Positions 18,511-26,340 of a DNA stretch of 64,000 nt are shown one piece after another. This stretch comes from Sphingorhabdus sp. SMR4y. GTDB lineage: Bacteria; Pseudomonadota; Alphaproteobacteria; Sphingomonadales; Sphingomonadaceae. The position numbers were made by a program, and so were the translations under genes. A model generated the notes under the pieces. The model did not search any database, was not told where the DNA came from, and saw only the letters and a program-made list of their open reading frames with translations. The DNA is taken from assembly GCF_002218195.1 (NCBI RefSeq), contig NZ_CP022336.1:2909001-2973000 (forward strand), given 5' to 3'. Numbering within the stretch: position 1 is the stretch's first letter; every line of letters begins with the position of its first letter.

Positions 18511-19125
18511 TCAGCCGGCTGAAAAGGCGGCGAATATATCCGGGATTGCCGAGGGGCTTTCCATTTTTTGCAGCGCTGTAATCGCGTCTTCTATCACCAG
18601 ATTATACTGAGCGACGGATCCTTCCATCAGGCTGGGCGTCGCACCGACCGCCCGGATCAGCCGATAGGCCTTCTTGTTGTCGCGCAACATATCGATGCGC
18701 AATTGCCGCAACCCTTCGCAATAGCAGTCAAGAAACAGCGCCGTCATCAGGATCCGGGCGACGCCGAGACCGTGATAGGGGTCCAGAACCGCGATCGCGA
18801 ACTCGCCGGTGTCGACGCTTTGTTCATCGCGGAAGACATGCGCCGCCGCAATTGCGGGACGGCCTTCCGCATCCATATTTATCACGCCCCAGGCGAGATG
18901 GTTGATCCCGTCCGCGTTTGCCAGTCTTTCGACAACCGTCGGGGACATGCTTTTCGATCCCGAGAAGAAGCGCAAATAACGGCTCTGGTCCGACATTTGC
19001 CGGATGCCCTGCTCGATTTCCTCCATATCCGATTGACGCACACGGCGCAGGCAAATCCCGGTGCCATTGTCGAGCCTGGCGTCGACGGATTGAATCTGGT
19101 TCTGAAAGGACCACGGAGCAGACAT
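18511..19125 (-). CDS. GNAT family N-acetyltransferase
   Basis: 204 residues. LRRVRQSDMEEIEQGIRQMS and SRYLRFFSG at the N-terminus, and FAIAVLDPYHGLGVARILM as motif A, place it with the GNAT domain of the Pat/AAC(6')-like group. The gene could be read from ATG 19206 overlapping mscS, but GAGGAGA at 7-base spacing before ATG 19125 and the position of the domain decide for the shorter form. It follows mscS on the same strand and may be cotranscribed with it. Confidence 0.82.
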   Translation of the reverse strand: MSAPWSFQNQIQSVDARLDNGTGICLRRVRQSDMEEIEQGIRQMSDQSRYLRFFSGSKSMSPTVVERLANADGINHLAWGVINMDAEGRPAIAAAHVFRDEQSVDTGEFAIAVLDPYHGLGVARILMTALFLDCYCEGLRQLRIDMLRDNKKAYRLIRAVGATPSLMEGSVAQYNLVIEDAITALQKMESPSAIPDIFAAFSAG

Positions 19126-19205
19126 CAGCTTTCTCCTCGCCGCACTGCCGATATTTGCCGCAGACTGTGCCCGTCCCGGCGCCGGTTGCCAGTTGGAGAC
19201 TAGCA

Positions 19206-20090
19206 TCAATCGGCTTCCGAAGCCACCGGGACGGCCTCTTTGAATGTATGGGTGACATAGGGGAAAGGAATCTCGATATTCGCTTCGTCCAGAGCCCGCT
19301 TGACTGAACGGATGACGGCATCGCGGCTTTCGTGCATATCGCGCTGCGCCGAACCCGACCACCAGCGAAGCCTGAAGTCGATGGAACTGGAGTTGAATTC
19401 ACAGGCAAAGATATCGACCGGTTTTTCCTTGTCGGTCGCGTCAGCCGTTTCGACAGCTGTGCGGATGACCTGACGCGCTTCCTCCAGATCGGTGTCATAG
19501 GAAACGCCGACCACGACTTCATGCCGCCGGCGGTCGTGATCGGTCAAAATCTCGACCGGATTTTTGAACAATATCGAATTGGGCACGATCGTCAGCTCGT
19601 TTGACAACTTTCTGATATGCGTTTCCCGCAACAATATCTGCTCGACCCGGCCTTCGATGCCCTCGCACGAAATATAGTCGCCGATCCGCATTTTTTCGCG
19701 CACCATGATCAATATGCCGGCGAGAAAATTCTCGAAAATATCCTGAAAGGCAAAGCCGATGGCGACGGTCCCGACGCCCAGTCCGGCGATCAGGCTCCCG
19801 GGTGTCAAATCCGGCAGCAGGATTGTCAGGGCTATCATCAGCCCGACTGCCCAGATCGCAATTCTCACCAGCGTATCCACCAGTTCGCGCAGCGACGGGC
19901 GCATTTTGGTCCTGGCGGTCAGGCGATCGGCGATTTTGGTCGCGAATCGTGCGACGATCCAGGTCAGGATGATGAGGACAAGGGCGATAACAAGACTGGG
20001 CAGGAGGCTGACAATGCCTTCCCCCATGGATCGCAATTGTGTGACTAGAATCTGGAGCGTATTAAACGACTGGTCTGCTTGATTATCCAT
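19206..20090 (-). CDS. small-conductance mechanosensitive channel (MscS family)
   Basis: 294 residues. Three membrane helices precede the pore-lining helix and its beta domain: LIAGLGVGTVAIGFAFQDIFENFLAGILI is the TM3 Gly/Ala-rich signature (about 94-122), followed by RIGDYISCEGIEGRVEQILLRETHIR, and NGxxIPNS appears as TIVPNSILFKNPVE. The C-terminal alpha/beta domain is complete. It opens under membrane tension to release solutes. Located at the start of the stress-gene cluster and divergent from the phospholipase D-like gene. Confidence 0.93.
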   Translation of the reverse strand: MDNQADQSFNTLQILVTQLRSMGEGIVSLLPSLVIALVLIILTWIVARFATKIADRLTARTKMRPSLRELVDTLVRIAIWAVGLMIALTILLPDLTPGSLIAGLGVGTVAIGFAFQDIFENFLAGILIMVREKMRIGDYISCEGIEGRVEQILLRETHIRKLSNELTIVPNSILFKNPVEILTDHDRRRHEVVVGVSYDTDLEEARQVIRTAVETADATDKEKPVDIFACEFNSSSIDFRLRWWSGSAQRDMHESRDAVIRSVKRALDEANIEIPFPYVTHTFKEAVPVASEAD

Positions 20091-20151
20091 GCGCTCTAAA
20101 CGCGTGGATCATAAATTGGTTGCATATATTGCATATAAGCGCAGGCAGCCG

Positions 20152-20176
20152 GGAACTCTATTCTGCGGAAAAGGTT
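20152..20176 (+). promoter_or_regulatory. EcfG-type promoter in front of the PLD-like gene
   Basis: GGAAC at 20152-20156, 16-bp spacer, GGTT at 20173-20176. This matches the alphaproteobacterial EcfG pattern GGAAC-N16/17-(c/g)GTT. Transcription would begin within about two bases of ATG 20185, giving an almost leaderless message. Confidence 0.6.
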
Positions 20177-20184
20177 GATCGCTT

Positions 20185-21597
20185 ATGTCAAACTTGTTCA
20201 AACCCGGGAAAAATTGCTGGCGCGTCGAGCATGCGGATCGGTCGGCGGTCCTTATTGATGGTGAAAATTACTTCCGCGCGGTCCGAAAGTCGCTCGCACA
20301 GGCGCGGCAGCGCATCATGTTGCTGGGCTGGGATTTCGACGAACGCGTGGAGATGCATGACACGGCAGAAGAGCCGGAAGGGCCGCTGAAGATCGGCGCC
20401 TATTTCGACTGGTTGCTCAAAAAGAACCGGGATCTCAATATCTACGTGCTGCGCTGGGATACCGGGGCTCTGAAATCCTTTTTTCGCGTCAATGGCCTGC
20501 TGACGCTGATCCGGTGGTATTTTCATCCGCGGGTGCATTTCAAGCTGGATTCCCATCATCCGGTGGGGGCAGCCCATCACCAGAAAGTCATCGCCATTGA
20601 CGAAGATACGGCTTTTTGCAGTGGTATTGATGTAACCAACAACCGCTGGGATACGCGCGCGCACGAGGACAAGGACTCCCATCGCCTGCAACCGGACGGC
20701 AATGACGCCGGACCCTGGCACGACGCGGCGATGGTGGTGCAGGGTGCAGTCGCCTGCGCCTTGTCCGAATATGCCGTGCAGCACTGGCAGGATGCTGGTG
20801 GCAAGAAAATCAAGGCTGTGACTGTAAAAGGCGACTGCTGGCCGAAAGATCTGGAGGCGGACTTTACCGATTGCCCGGTCGCCATCGCGCGGACGATGCC
20901 GACAATGGACGATCAGCTGGGCGTGCACGAGATTGAAAACCTGTGCCTTGATCTGATTGCTGCGGCCAAGGATTTTATCTATGCGGAAAGCCAGTATTTT
21001 GCGTCCGCCCGTATTGCCGCTGCCCTTGCAGCGCGACTGTCCGAGCCCGACGGTCCTGAAGTGGTAATCCTGAACCCGCAAAGTGCGGAGGGATGGCTTG
21101 AGTCGGAAATCATGGACTCCACGCGTGCGCGACTTTTTGAGGCGGTGCGCGCGAAGGACAAATATGGACGTTTCCGGATATTCCACCCCTTTAACGAGGC
21201 GGGCACGCCGATTTATGTCCATGCCAAGATCATGATAATCGATGACCGCTATATCCGTATCGGATCATCCAATTTTAATAACCGTTCGCTCGGTTTCGAC
21301 AGCGAATGCGACGTCGCCATCGATGCCTCGGAATTCGAGGGCGATGAGATTTCCAGCCAGATCGCACGCGTGCGGAACGATCTTCTGGCCGAGCATCTGG
21401 GGGTGGAAGAGAGGGAGGTTGGGAGCCTGTTGGAGGAAACCGGCTCCCTGATCGCGACAATCGACAGGCTGAACACCCCTGGACGGGGTCTCGGGCCCTA
21501 CGAGACGCCGGATGTCGGGGCGGTAGAGGAATGGCTGGCGGACAATGATATCCTTGATCCCAAGCGGGCCGATGATGTCATCGCGGGTATCATTTGA
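20185..21597 (+). CDS. phospholipase D-like phosphodiesterase
   Basis: 470 residues with two HKD-type motifs: HHQKVIAIDEDTAFCSGID (around residue 131) and HAKIMIIDDRYIRIGSSNFNNRS (around residue 345), the pair that forms one PLD active site. The whole chain matches bacterial PLD/cardiolipin-synthase-like enzymes that hydrolyse or transfer phosphatidyl groups; there is no membrane anchor or signal peptide. An EcfG-type promoter ends 8 bases before ATG, and the neighbours belong to the general stress response, so membrane-lipid turnover under stress is a fair inference. Confidence 0.88.
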   Translation: MSNLFKPGKNCWRVEHADRSAVLIDGENYFRAVRKSLAQARQRIMLLGWDFDERVEMHDTAEEPEGPLKIGAYFDWLLKKNRDLNIYVLRWDTGALKSFFRVNGLLTLIRWYFHPRVHFKLDSHHPVGAAHHQKVIAIDEDTAFCSGIDVTNNRWDTRAHEDKDSHRLQPDGNDAGPWHDAAMVVQGAVACALSEYAVQHWQDAGGKKIKAVTVKGDCWPKDLEADFTDCPVAIARTMPTMDDQLGVHEIENLCLDLIAAAKDFIYAESQYFASARIAAALAARLSEPDGPEVVILNPQSAEGWLESEIMDSTRARLFEAVRAKDKYGRFRIFHPFNEAGTPIYVHAKIMIIDDRYIRIGSSNFNNRSLGFDSECDVAIDASEFEGDEISSQIARVRNDLLAEHLGVEEREVGSLLEETGSLIATIDRLNTPGRGLGPYETPDVGAVEEWLADNDILDPKRADDVIAGII

Positions 21598-21628
21598 GGT
21601 CCCCGAGCCAGCCATATATATGTGGTGA

Positions 21629-21742
21629 CTATGCCGCGGTTTCGCCTGGCTTGGTTTCGTTTTTCTGCTGGATTTTCTTGATGATGATTCTCGCGGCAAC
21701 GGAAATGGCACCGGCAGCGATGGTTCTGATGATATAACGCAC
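21629..21742 (-). CDS. 37-residue basic small protein
   Basis: GTG 21742-21740 to TAG 21631-21629. The sequence begins MRYIIRTIAAGAISVAARII and ends with a charged tail (KKIQQKNETKPGETAA). It is an amphipathic or membrane-inserting helix followed by a polar tail. AGGAGA stands 7 bases before the GTG, an unusually good ribosome site for so short a frame, which is the main evidence that it is real. It lies between the PLD-like gene and DUF202 in the stress cluster. Function unknown. Confidence 0.5.
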   Translation of the reverse strand: MRYIIRTIAAGAISVAARIIIKKIQQKNETKPGETAA

Positions 21743-21820
21743 GTCTTTCTCCTGGGTTCGTTGTTTGAAGTTCACTCTATCTACCGACGAACGGGGATTA
21801 GGTTGCAACGGAAGGCTGAT

Positions 21821-22225
21821 TTAGCGGTCGAAGTTCATTGTCCAGATGGCGACAATCAAGGCGATGGCTCCGGATGCCATCAGGCCGGAAATGATCTGCA
21901 TGTTGATCGGTTTCACCGGAGTGGCCTGGTGTGAGTTGAGCCTGTCTTGCACGGCGCACCCGTTGCGCTGGGCGACCCAGAAGATGAATATCCCGATGAT
22001 CATGAACAAGGTGGCGATGGCCTTGGGTAGCCAGGGCGGTTCAAGCTTGCCGAACAGGGCATTGAAACCGAGGCCGATGCCGACGGCCGCCAGTCCGGTG
22101 CGCATCCAGCCTGCAAATGTTCGTTCATTGGCCATGATCGTTCGATCTTCGGCCCATTCGGTGCGGTCTTCCGCAAGATCCGTGCGTTCGCTTGCCAGAT
22201 CGGTGCTGGATGTGTCCGTTGCCAT
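21821..22225 (-). CDS. DUF202 family membrane protein
   Basis: 134 residues. The N-terminus is a charged repeat (LASERTDLAEDRTEWAEDRT, then IMANERTFAGWMRTGLAAVG), and NERTFxxWxRT is the DUF202 signature. Three transmembrane helices follow (about 42-58, 68-86, 110-129). Function is unknown; in alphaproteobacteria such genes often sit among stress genes. GGGGAGA precedes ATG. It is separated from the upstream PLDc_N gene by a terminator. Confidence 0.88.
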   Translation of the reverse strand: MATDTSSTDLASERTDLAEDRTEWAEDRTIMANERTFAGWMRTGLAAVGIGLGFNALFGKLEPPWLPKAIATLFMIIGIFIFWVAQRNGCAVQDRLNSHQATPVKPINMQIISGLMASGAIALIVAIWTMNFDR

Positions 22226-22272
22226 GCCTGTCTCCCCGGTGGCGCCTCAGAAGCGTGCGCCGAAACTATAAC

Positions 22273-22312
22273 AAAAGCCCCGACATTCATCCAAAAGGAA
22301 TATGCCGGGGCT
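22273..22312 (-). terminator. terminator downstream of the PLDc_N gene
   Basis: On the minus strand AGCCCCGGCAT and ATGTCGGGGCT (22302-22312 and 22276-22286, one mismatch) pair around a 15-base loop and are followed by TTTTGTT. This is a good factor-independent terminator 30 bp after the stop of the minus-strand gene ending at 22342. Confidence 0.75.
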
Positions 22313-22341
22313 CTATGTGCTTGGTCAGAGATAGATGAAGG

Positions 22342-22527
22342 CTAGATTGCCCGTGCGCTGCCTCGTGGTCCAACGAAGAACCACAAAATCAGACCGATAA
22401 CCGGCAGGATCAGGATGATCAGCGACCAGATGATTTTGCCGCCGGTCGAGGATCCGCTGCCCCAGACGCTCAGCAGCGCCCAGATATCCAGAGCCAAGAT
22501 CAGAAGTCCAATAATTCCATATTCCAT
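22342..22527 (-). CDS. PLDc_N (phospholipase D-nuclease N-terminal) small membrane protein
   Basis: 61 residues, two transmembrane helices (MEYGIIGLLILALDIWALLS and IIWSLIILILPVIGLILWFF) joined by a short Gly/Ser loop and ending FVGPRGSARAI. This is the PLDc_N module that anchors cardiolipin synthases; here it is free-standing, as often in stress-inducible loci. A terminator follows. It may be a small envelope-stress membrane protein; direct function unknown. Confidence 0.85.
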   Translation of the reverse strand: MEYGIIGLLILALDIWALLSVWGSGSSTGGKIIWSLIILILPVIGLILWFFVGPRGSARAI

Positions 22528-22579
22528 GATAAAATTCCTTGTTTAGGTAATGTTGCCAGATATTGTCGAATGTGCGCGT

Positions 22580-23023
22580 TCAGGATGTCGCCTCTTCGAG
22601 ATGATCGATCAGCCGACCGTCGGCCCGCAATTCACCTTGATAGTTGCGCAGCAAGCTTTTGGCCGAAACCGAAAGATCATCCTGCGTCAGCGCCTTTTCG
22701 AACTTCTTGCGCAGATATTCCTCGCCTGTCTCGACGGCCTCGATTGCGGCTTCGTCATTGTCCTGCAAGGCAGCGCTCAAGTTCATGAACACGCGATGGG
22801 CCGACGCCAGGATCGTGCCATCGCTCTCCGGTGTACCGCCGGATTTCGTGATTTCCTCACGAACGGCAGCGGCCATTGCCCGGCGGGAAGCCGCGCGGCG
22901 GGAGAAGAAGTTCTTGAAGGTGGTGCGTTCCGCTATCTCGGCTGCTTTCTCGTAGCCATGCGTGGAATCGATCAGTGTCTCCAGAATATCATTCAAGATA
23001 TCGGTGGATGCGTTATGTGTCAT
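22580..23023 (-). CDS. DUF2383 / PA2169-type four-helix-bundle protein
   Basis: 147 residues, entirely helical. DILNDILETLIDSTHGYEKAAE at the N-terminus and the Glu-rich middle are typical of PA2169-family ferritin-like four-helix bundles (DUF2383). Possible metal-site residues are the spaced Glu and His of the helices, but I cannot assign a di-iron site. An EcfG-type promoter (GGAAC-N16-GGTT on the minus strand) sits 34-58 bp upstream, so induction in the general stress response is likely. Confidence 0.82.
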   Translation of the reverse strand: MTHNASTDILNDILETLIDSTHGYEKAAEIAERTTFKNFFSRRAASRRAMAAAVREEITKSGGTPESDGTILASAHRVFMNLSAALQDNDEAAIEAVETGEEYLRKKFEKALTQDDLSVSAKSLLRNYQGELRADGRLIDHLEEATS

Positions 23024-23056
23024 ATCAACCTCGTGTTGCGTTATTTATGCACAACC

Positions 23057-23081
23057 AACCGTGGGCAGGCCGGTCGGTTCC
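23057..23081 (-). promoter_or_regulatory. EcfG-type promoter of the DUF2383 gene
   Basis: On the minus strand GGAAC (23081-23077), 16-bp spacer, GGTT (23060-23057). It lies 34 bp upstream of ATG 23023, a usual distance. Confidence 0.65.
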
Positions 23082-23104
23082 AAACTAAATTTTTCCCGTT
23101 TGCA

Positions 23105-23129
23105 GGAACCTTTGCTATGCATTGGCGTA
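23105..23129 (+). promoter_or_regulatory. probable EcfG-type promoter of the BON-MscS gene
   Basis: GGAAC (23105-23109), 16-bp spacer, CGTA (23126-23129), one base off the CGTT consensus and identical in form to the site in front of phyR. The start codon is 25 bp downstream. Confidence 0.5.
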
Positions 23130-23154
23130 TGCGAATATTGCTGATTGGAATATT

Positions 23155-24543
23155 ATGTCCCTGTATCGCTGTATCCTGACGGCCCTTTTTCTGGTCGCAG
23201 CCATCGCCCCGCCTGCCACCAGTCTTTCTGTCGATTTTGGGGCACGCGCCCAGATTCCGTCGGCCGAACAGGCGGAGGAGCCGGAGCCGGCTATCAATCC
23301 GGTGGCGGATGGCAGCGATGATGTCGCCATCGCGGACCGGCTGCGCGGTATCTTCCGGGAAATCGAGGGATTGCAGGATGTTGCTGTTTCGGTCGATGCC
23401 GGGGTCGTTCGTCTGTCCGGACCGATAGCCGACACGGCTTCGGCCGCCCGGGCAGAAGCCATTGCCCAGCGCGTGTCCGGTGTCGTTACGGTGGAGTCGC
23501 AGTTCGAACGGGATCTGTCGGTTGGCAATAACGTCGAACCGGTGGTCGATAAATTCGGCGACAGTTTGCAGAGCTTCCTGTCGGCTCTGCCGCTTATCGG
23601 GGTAGCGTTTCTCGCCGCCATAGTGATCGGCCTGCTGGGCCATTTCCTCGCTTCGCGCATGGGTTTCTGGAAACGCGTGACACCGAATATATTCCTGGCC
23701 GAGCTGATCTCCGGCTTTGTCCGCATCCTTTTCATCATGGTCGGAATATTCGTCGGCCTGGATATTCTCAACGCGACGGCACTGCTCGGCGCAGTGCTTG
23801 GCGGAGCCGGGGTGATCGGACTGGCGGTAGGATTTGCCCTGCGCGATACGGTCGACAATTACATGTCGAGCATCATGCTGAGCATTCGCCAGCCGTTTCG
23901 CGCCAATGACCATGTCCGGGTCGGGGATCAGGAGGGCCGGGTCGTGCGGCTGACCTCCCGGGCAACGATTCTGATGACCCTTGACGGAAACCATTTGCGC
24001 ATTCCCAACGCCACGGTGTTCAAGGCGGAGATATTGAATTTTACGCGCAATCCCCAGCGCCGGTTCAGCTTTGAACTGGGCGTCGATGCGGACGATGATC
24101 CGGCGGCGGCCATCGAAACGGGGCTGCGGGCGATTAACAGTCAGGATTTTGTTCTCGACGACCCCGAAGCCACGGCGGAGATCAGGGAAGTCGGTGACTC
24201 CAATATATTGATCGCTTTTCACGGCTGGATCGACCAGCGCGACAGCGATTTCAAAAAGGCCCGCGGTGCGGCGATCCGCGTTACCAAAAACGCCCTGGAA
24301 GAATCCGGCTTCGCTTTGCCGGAGCCGATATACCGGTTGCGCTTTGATAACGGACCACCGCAGTTGAAGGACCTGAGCGGTTCGCTTGAGGCGACTGACG
24401 GGGGTGGTGGCAAGCCGGGCAGGGTCCATGCAAAAGAGGAATTTGATGTGTCTCCGGAGGATCATGTCGAAAAATTGGTCGATTCAGAACGGTCCGACGA
24501 CGGTTCGGCCGACCTGCTCGATGACCAGCAGCCGGTGGAATAA
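23155..24543 (+). CDS. BON domain-containing MscS-type mechanosensitive channel
   Basis: 462 residues. A signal peptide (MSLYRCILTALFLVAAIAPP) is followed by a BON-like domain at about 55-120 (RLRGIFREIEGLQDVAVSVDAGVVRLSG), three membrane helices, and the MscS pore segment ALLGAVLGGAGVIGLAVGFALRDTVDNYMS with the beta domain RVGDQEGRVVRLTSRATILMT and HLRIPNAT. The acidic 60-residue tail is probably disordered. The BON domain would lie in the periplasm and may contact lipid. The neighbouring mscS at 19.2 kb lacks the BON domain. A likely EcfG promoter precedes it. Confidence 0.88.
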   Translation: MSLYRCILTALFLVAAIAPPATSLSVDFGARAQIPSAEQAEEPEPAINPVADGSDDVAIADRLRGIFREIEGLQDVAVSVDAGVVRLSGPIADTASAARAEAIAQRVSGVVTVESQFERDLSVGNNVEPVVDKFGDSLQSFLSALPLIGVAFLAAIVIGLLGHFLASRMGFWKRVTPNIFLAELISGFVRILFIMVGIFVGLDILNATALLGAVLGGAGVIGLAVGFALRDTVDNYMSSIMLSIRQPFRANDHVRVGDQEGRVVRLTSRATILMTLDGNHLRIPNATVFKAEILNFTRNPQRRFSFELGVDADDDPAAAIETGLRAINSQDFVLDDPEATAEIREVGDSNILIAFHGWIDQRDSDFKKARGAAIRVTKNALEESGFALPEPIYRLRFDNGPPQLKDLSGSLEATDGGGGKPGRVHAKEEFDVSPEDHVEKLVDSERSDDGSADLLDDQQPVE

Positions 24544-24592
24544 GGGGCGGCTGGCTAACCTATGTTAGCGCAAAACGGAATCAATCGGTCTA

Positions 24593-25075
24593 ATGAGCCT
24601 GCCAGTCATCTTTCTGGCTGTGGAATTGACCATCTTGAGAAAGCTTTGCGTGTCGTCTCGTTCGATTACCTCGCTCATTTTTGTGAGCACCGTAAAACCT
24701 GGGCTTGATCGGGACGATTACCTCGCGATCATGAGCATCACGCAACGCAATAACAAGCGGTTCGGATTAACCGGACTGCTTCTCTCCAATGGCTTCAATT
24801 TCATGCAATGCCTCGAAGGCGATCGGGCTGCTGTCAGGGACCGGATATACTATATCGGTCAGGACGACCGGCATAGCGGCGTTACCATCCTTGACCACCG
24901 GGAATCCGAAAGCAGGCAATTTTCCCAGCATTATATTGCGGGCCGTTATTTTCCGGGCGCGCACAATTGTGCCCAGCCGGAACTCTCCAAAATTCTCGAC
25001 GAAATTTCCGTATCCGAATTGACCCGGACATTGTTCCGCAGCTTCGGCTCGCTCGGCCTGCAATTGTCAGCCTGA
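24593..25075 (+). CDS. BLUF domain protein with Phe in place of the photoactive Tyr
   Basis: 160 residues. The BLUF core runs from about 27 to 125: SLIFVSTVKPGLDRDDYL, NNKRFGLTGLLLSNGFNFMQCLEG, and DDRHSGVTILDHRES. The Asn and Gln that hold the flavin (N in NNKRF, Q in FMQCLEG) are present, but the nearly invariant Tyr of the first strand (usually LIYxS) is Phe30, and the late W/M position reads HYIAG. It therefore may bind flavin without a normal light cycle. ATG 24593 has no clear ribosome site; GTG 24650 (MSSRSITSLIF) behind GAGAAAG is a good alternative start. It lies directly upstream of nepR-ecfG. Confidence 0.82.
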   Translation: MSLPVIFLAVELTILRKLCVSSRSITSLIFVSTVKPGLDRDDYLAIMSITQRNNKRFGLTGLLLSNGFNFMQCLEGDRAAVRDRIYYIGQDDRHSGVTILDHRESESRQFSQHYIAGRYFPGAHNCAQPELSKILDEISVSELTRTLFRSFGSLGLQLSA

Positions 25076-25308
25076 CAGGCGGACGGGGATCGGCGTGCAT
25101 GCGAGGCCGAGATTTCTGAACAGGTGTGAATGACGGTTCCCGACCGATGTGTCCAATCCGGTTGCTGCTTATCCCCCTCGTCCAGCGTTGCGATGTCATC
25201 CTCTCCCGCCAAAGTGCGGGAGAATTGCGCACTCCGTTGGACATTCGCCGGAAAAATTTATATGCAACCTTTCCGAACATCAGGTGTTCTGTCTTCAAGC
25301 AAGGAAAA

Positions 25309-25572
25309 ATGAGGCATGGTTTGACGGGCTCGAAAAAAAATCAAACTGATATATCAGGTTCCTCTGGACCGGATAGCACAGGGCAAAAGTCAAAGGAAAT
25401 GCCGGTGAAAAGCAAGGAAGACATGCAAGAAAGATTAGGCCTTGGACTGAAGGACATGTATTCAAGTGTTCTGGACGAGCCGCTACCCGACGACATGCTG
25501 GCGCTTCTGGACCAGCTGGAAGAAAACGACACCCGTGACGTAAAATCCAGCCGGCCGGACGAAAATGAATAA
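25309..25572 (+). CDS. nepR: NepR anti-sigma factor
   Basis: 87 residues from ATG 25309 (AAGGA just upstream). The conserved NepR helix pair is QERLGLGLKDMYSSVLDEPL followed by PDDMLALLDQLE; the N-terminal half is polar and variable as usual. NepR holds EcfG inactive until phosphorylated PhyR captures it. Its last codons overlap ecfG (ATG 25565 inside nepR), so the anti-sigma and sigma factors are made in step. An in-frame ATG further downstream (25399) would still include the core. Confidence 0.9.
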   Translation: MRHGLTGSKKNQTDISGSSGPDSTGQKSKEMPVKSKEDMQERLGLGLKDMYSSVLDEPLPDDMLALLDQLEENDTRDVKSSRPDENE

Positions 25573-26155
25573 GCCCCAGGCGTTACCGCCGGCGCAGTTC
25601 AAGCAGCAGTTGACGGAAGCGATTCCGCACTTGCGTGCTTTTGGCCGGAGTCTGTCAGGTGACCGTGATCTTGCCGACGACCTTGTGCAGGACACACTTT
25701 TGAAAGCATGGGCTGCGCGAGACCGGTTCATTGCCGGTACTTCCATGCGGGCCTGGACATTCGTCATTCTGCGGAACACGTTTTTTTCCGGAATGCGCCG
25801 CAAGAAATTCAGCGCAAATTATGACGAACTGGTTGCAGAACGGGTGCTTTCGGCGCCCGCTCCCCAGCAGGAACCCTTGCATCTCGCTGATTTGCAGCGG
25901 GGGCTGATGGAGCTGTCGGATGACCAGCGTGAAGCGATCATTCTGGTTGGCGCAGGCGGCTATTCCTACGAGGAAGCGGCGGAAATCGCCAATTGCGCCG
26001 TCGGTACCATGAAAAGCAGGGTGTCCCGGGCCCGCAAGTCGCTCGAGGCCATTCTGGCCGAAGGGCGTTTCACCTCTGCGTCTGACGGTCATGACAATAT
26101 GACCGCGACAGCGCTCGAGAATATTATCGGCGCGGTCGAGAAAATTACGTCCTAG
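25565..26155 (+). CDS. ecfG: general stress ECF sigma factor EcfG
   Basis: 196 residues. Sigma-70 region 2 is DLADDLVQDTLLKAWAARDRF (about 35-56), and region 4 is LSDDQREAIILVGAGGYSYE with EEAAEIANCAVGTMKSRVSR (about 118-160). This is the ECF15/EcfG pattern, in the standard nepR-ecfG order. It directs transcription from GGAAC-N16/17-CGTT promoters, several of which are visible in this window. A strong bidirectional hairpin separates it from the convergent phyR. Confidence 0.95.
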   Translation: MNKPQALPPAQFKQQLTEAIPHLRAFGRSLSGDRDLADDLVQDTLLKAWAARDRFIAGTSMRAWTFVILRNTFFSGMRRKKFSANYDELVAERVLSAPAPQQEPLHLADLQRGLMELSDDQREAIILVGAGGYSYEEAAEIANCAVGTMKSRVSRARKSLEAILAEGRFTSASDGHDNMTATALENIIGAVEKITS

Positions 26156-26261
26156 GCCGTCCGGCTTTCGCCAACTGCGCTATATTCAACCATATTGAAT
26201 CATAATGCCGGTGCTTATCGGGCTCTGGCCCAATCGGCGCGAGAGTGGCGCCTTCACAGGA

Positions 26262-26305
26262 AAGCCTCGCTACCGGCTTGGAAATCCGGGCCGGTAGCGA
26301 GGCTT
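26262..26305. terminator. bidirectional terminator between ecfG and phyR
   Basis: A perfect 16-bp stem, arms 26262-26277 and 26290-26305 (core AGCCTCGCTACCGGC), with a 12-base loop. It sits between the convergent ends of ecfG (26155) and phyR (26341). A T-rich stretch (CTTCTTCTGT) follows on the plus strand. Confidence 0.8.
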
Positions 26306-26340
26306 CTTCTGTCATTTGTCAATCGTGACGGGAGGGGCGA

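Noticed and set aside
25081-25308. EcfG-type promoter in front of nepR-ecfG
   Set aside because: GGTTCC at about 25136 has no matching partner at 16-17 bp on either strand, so autoregulation of this operon is not supported here.
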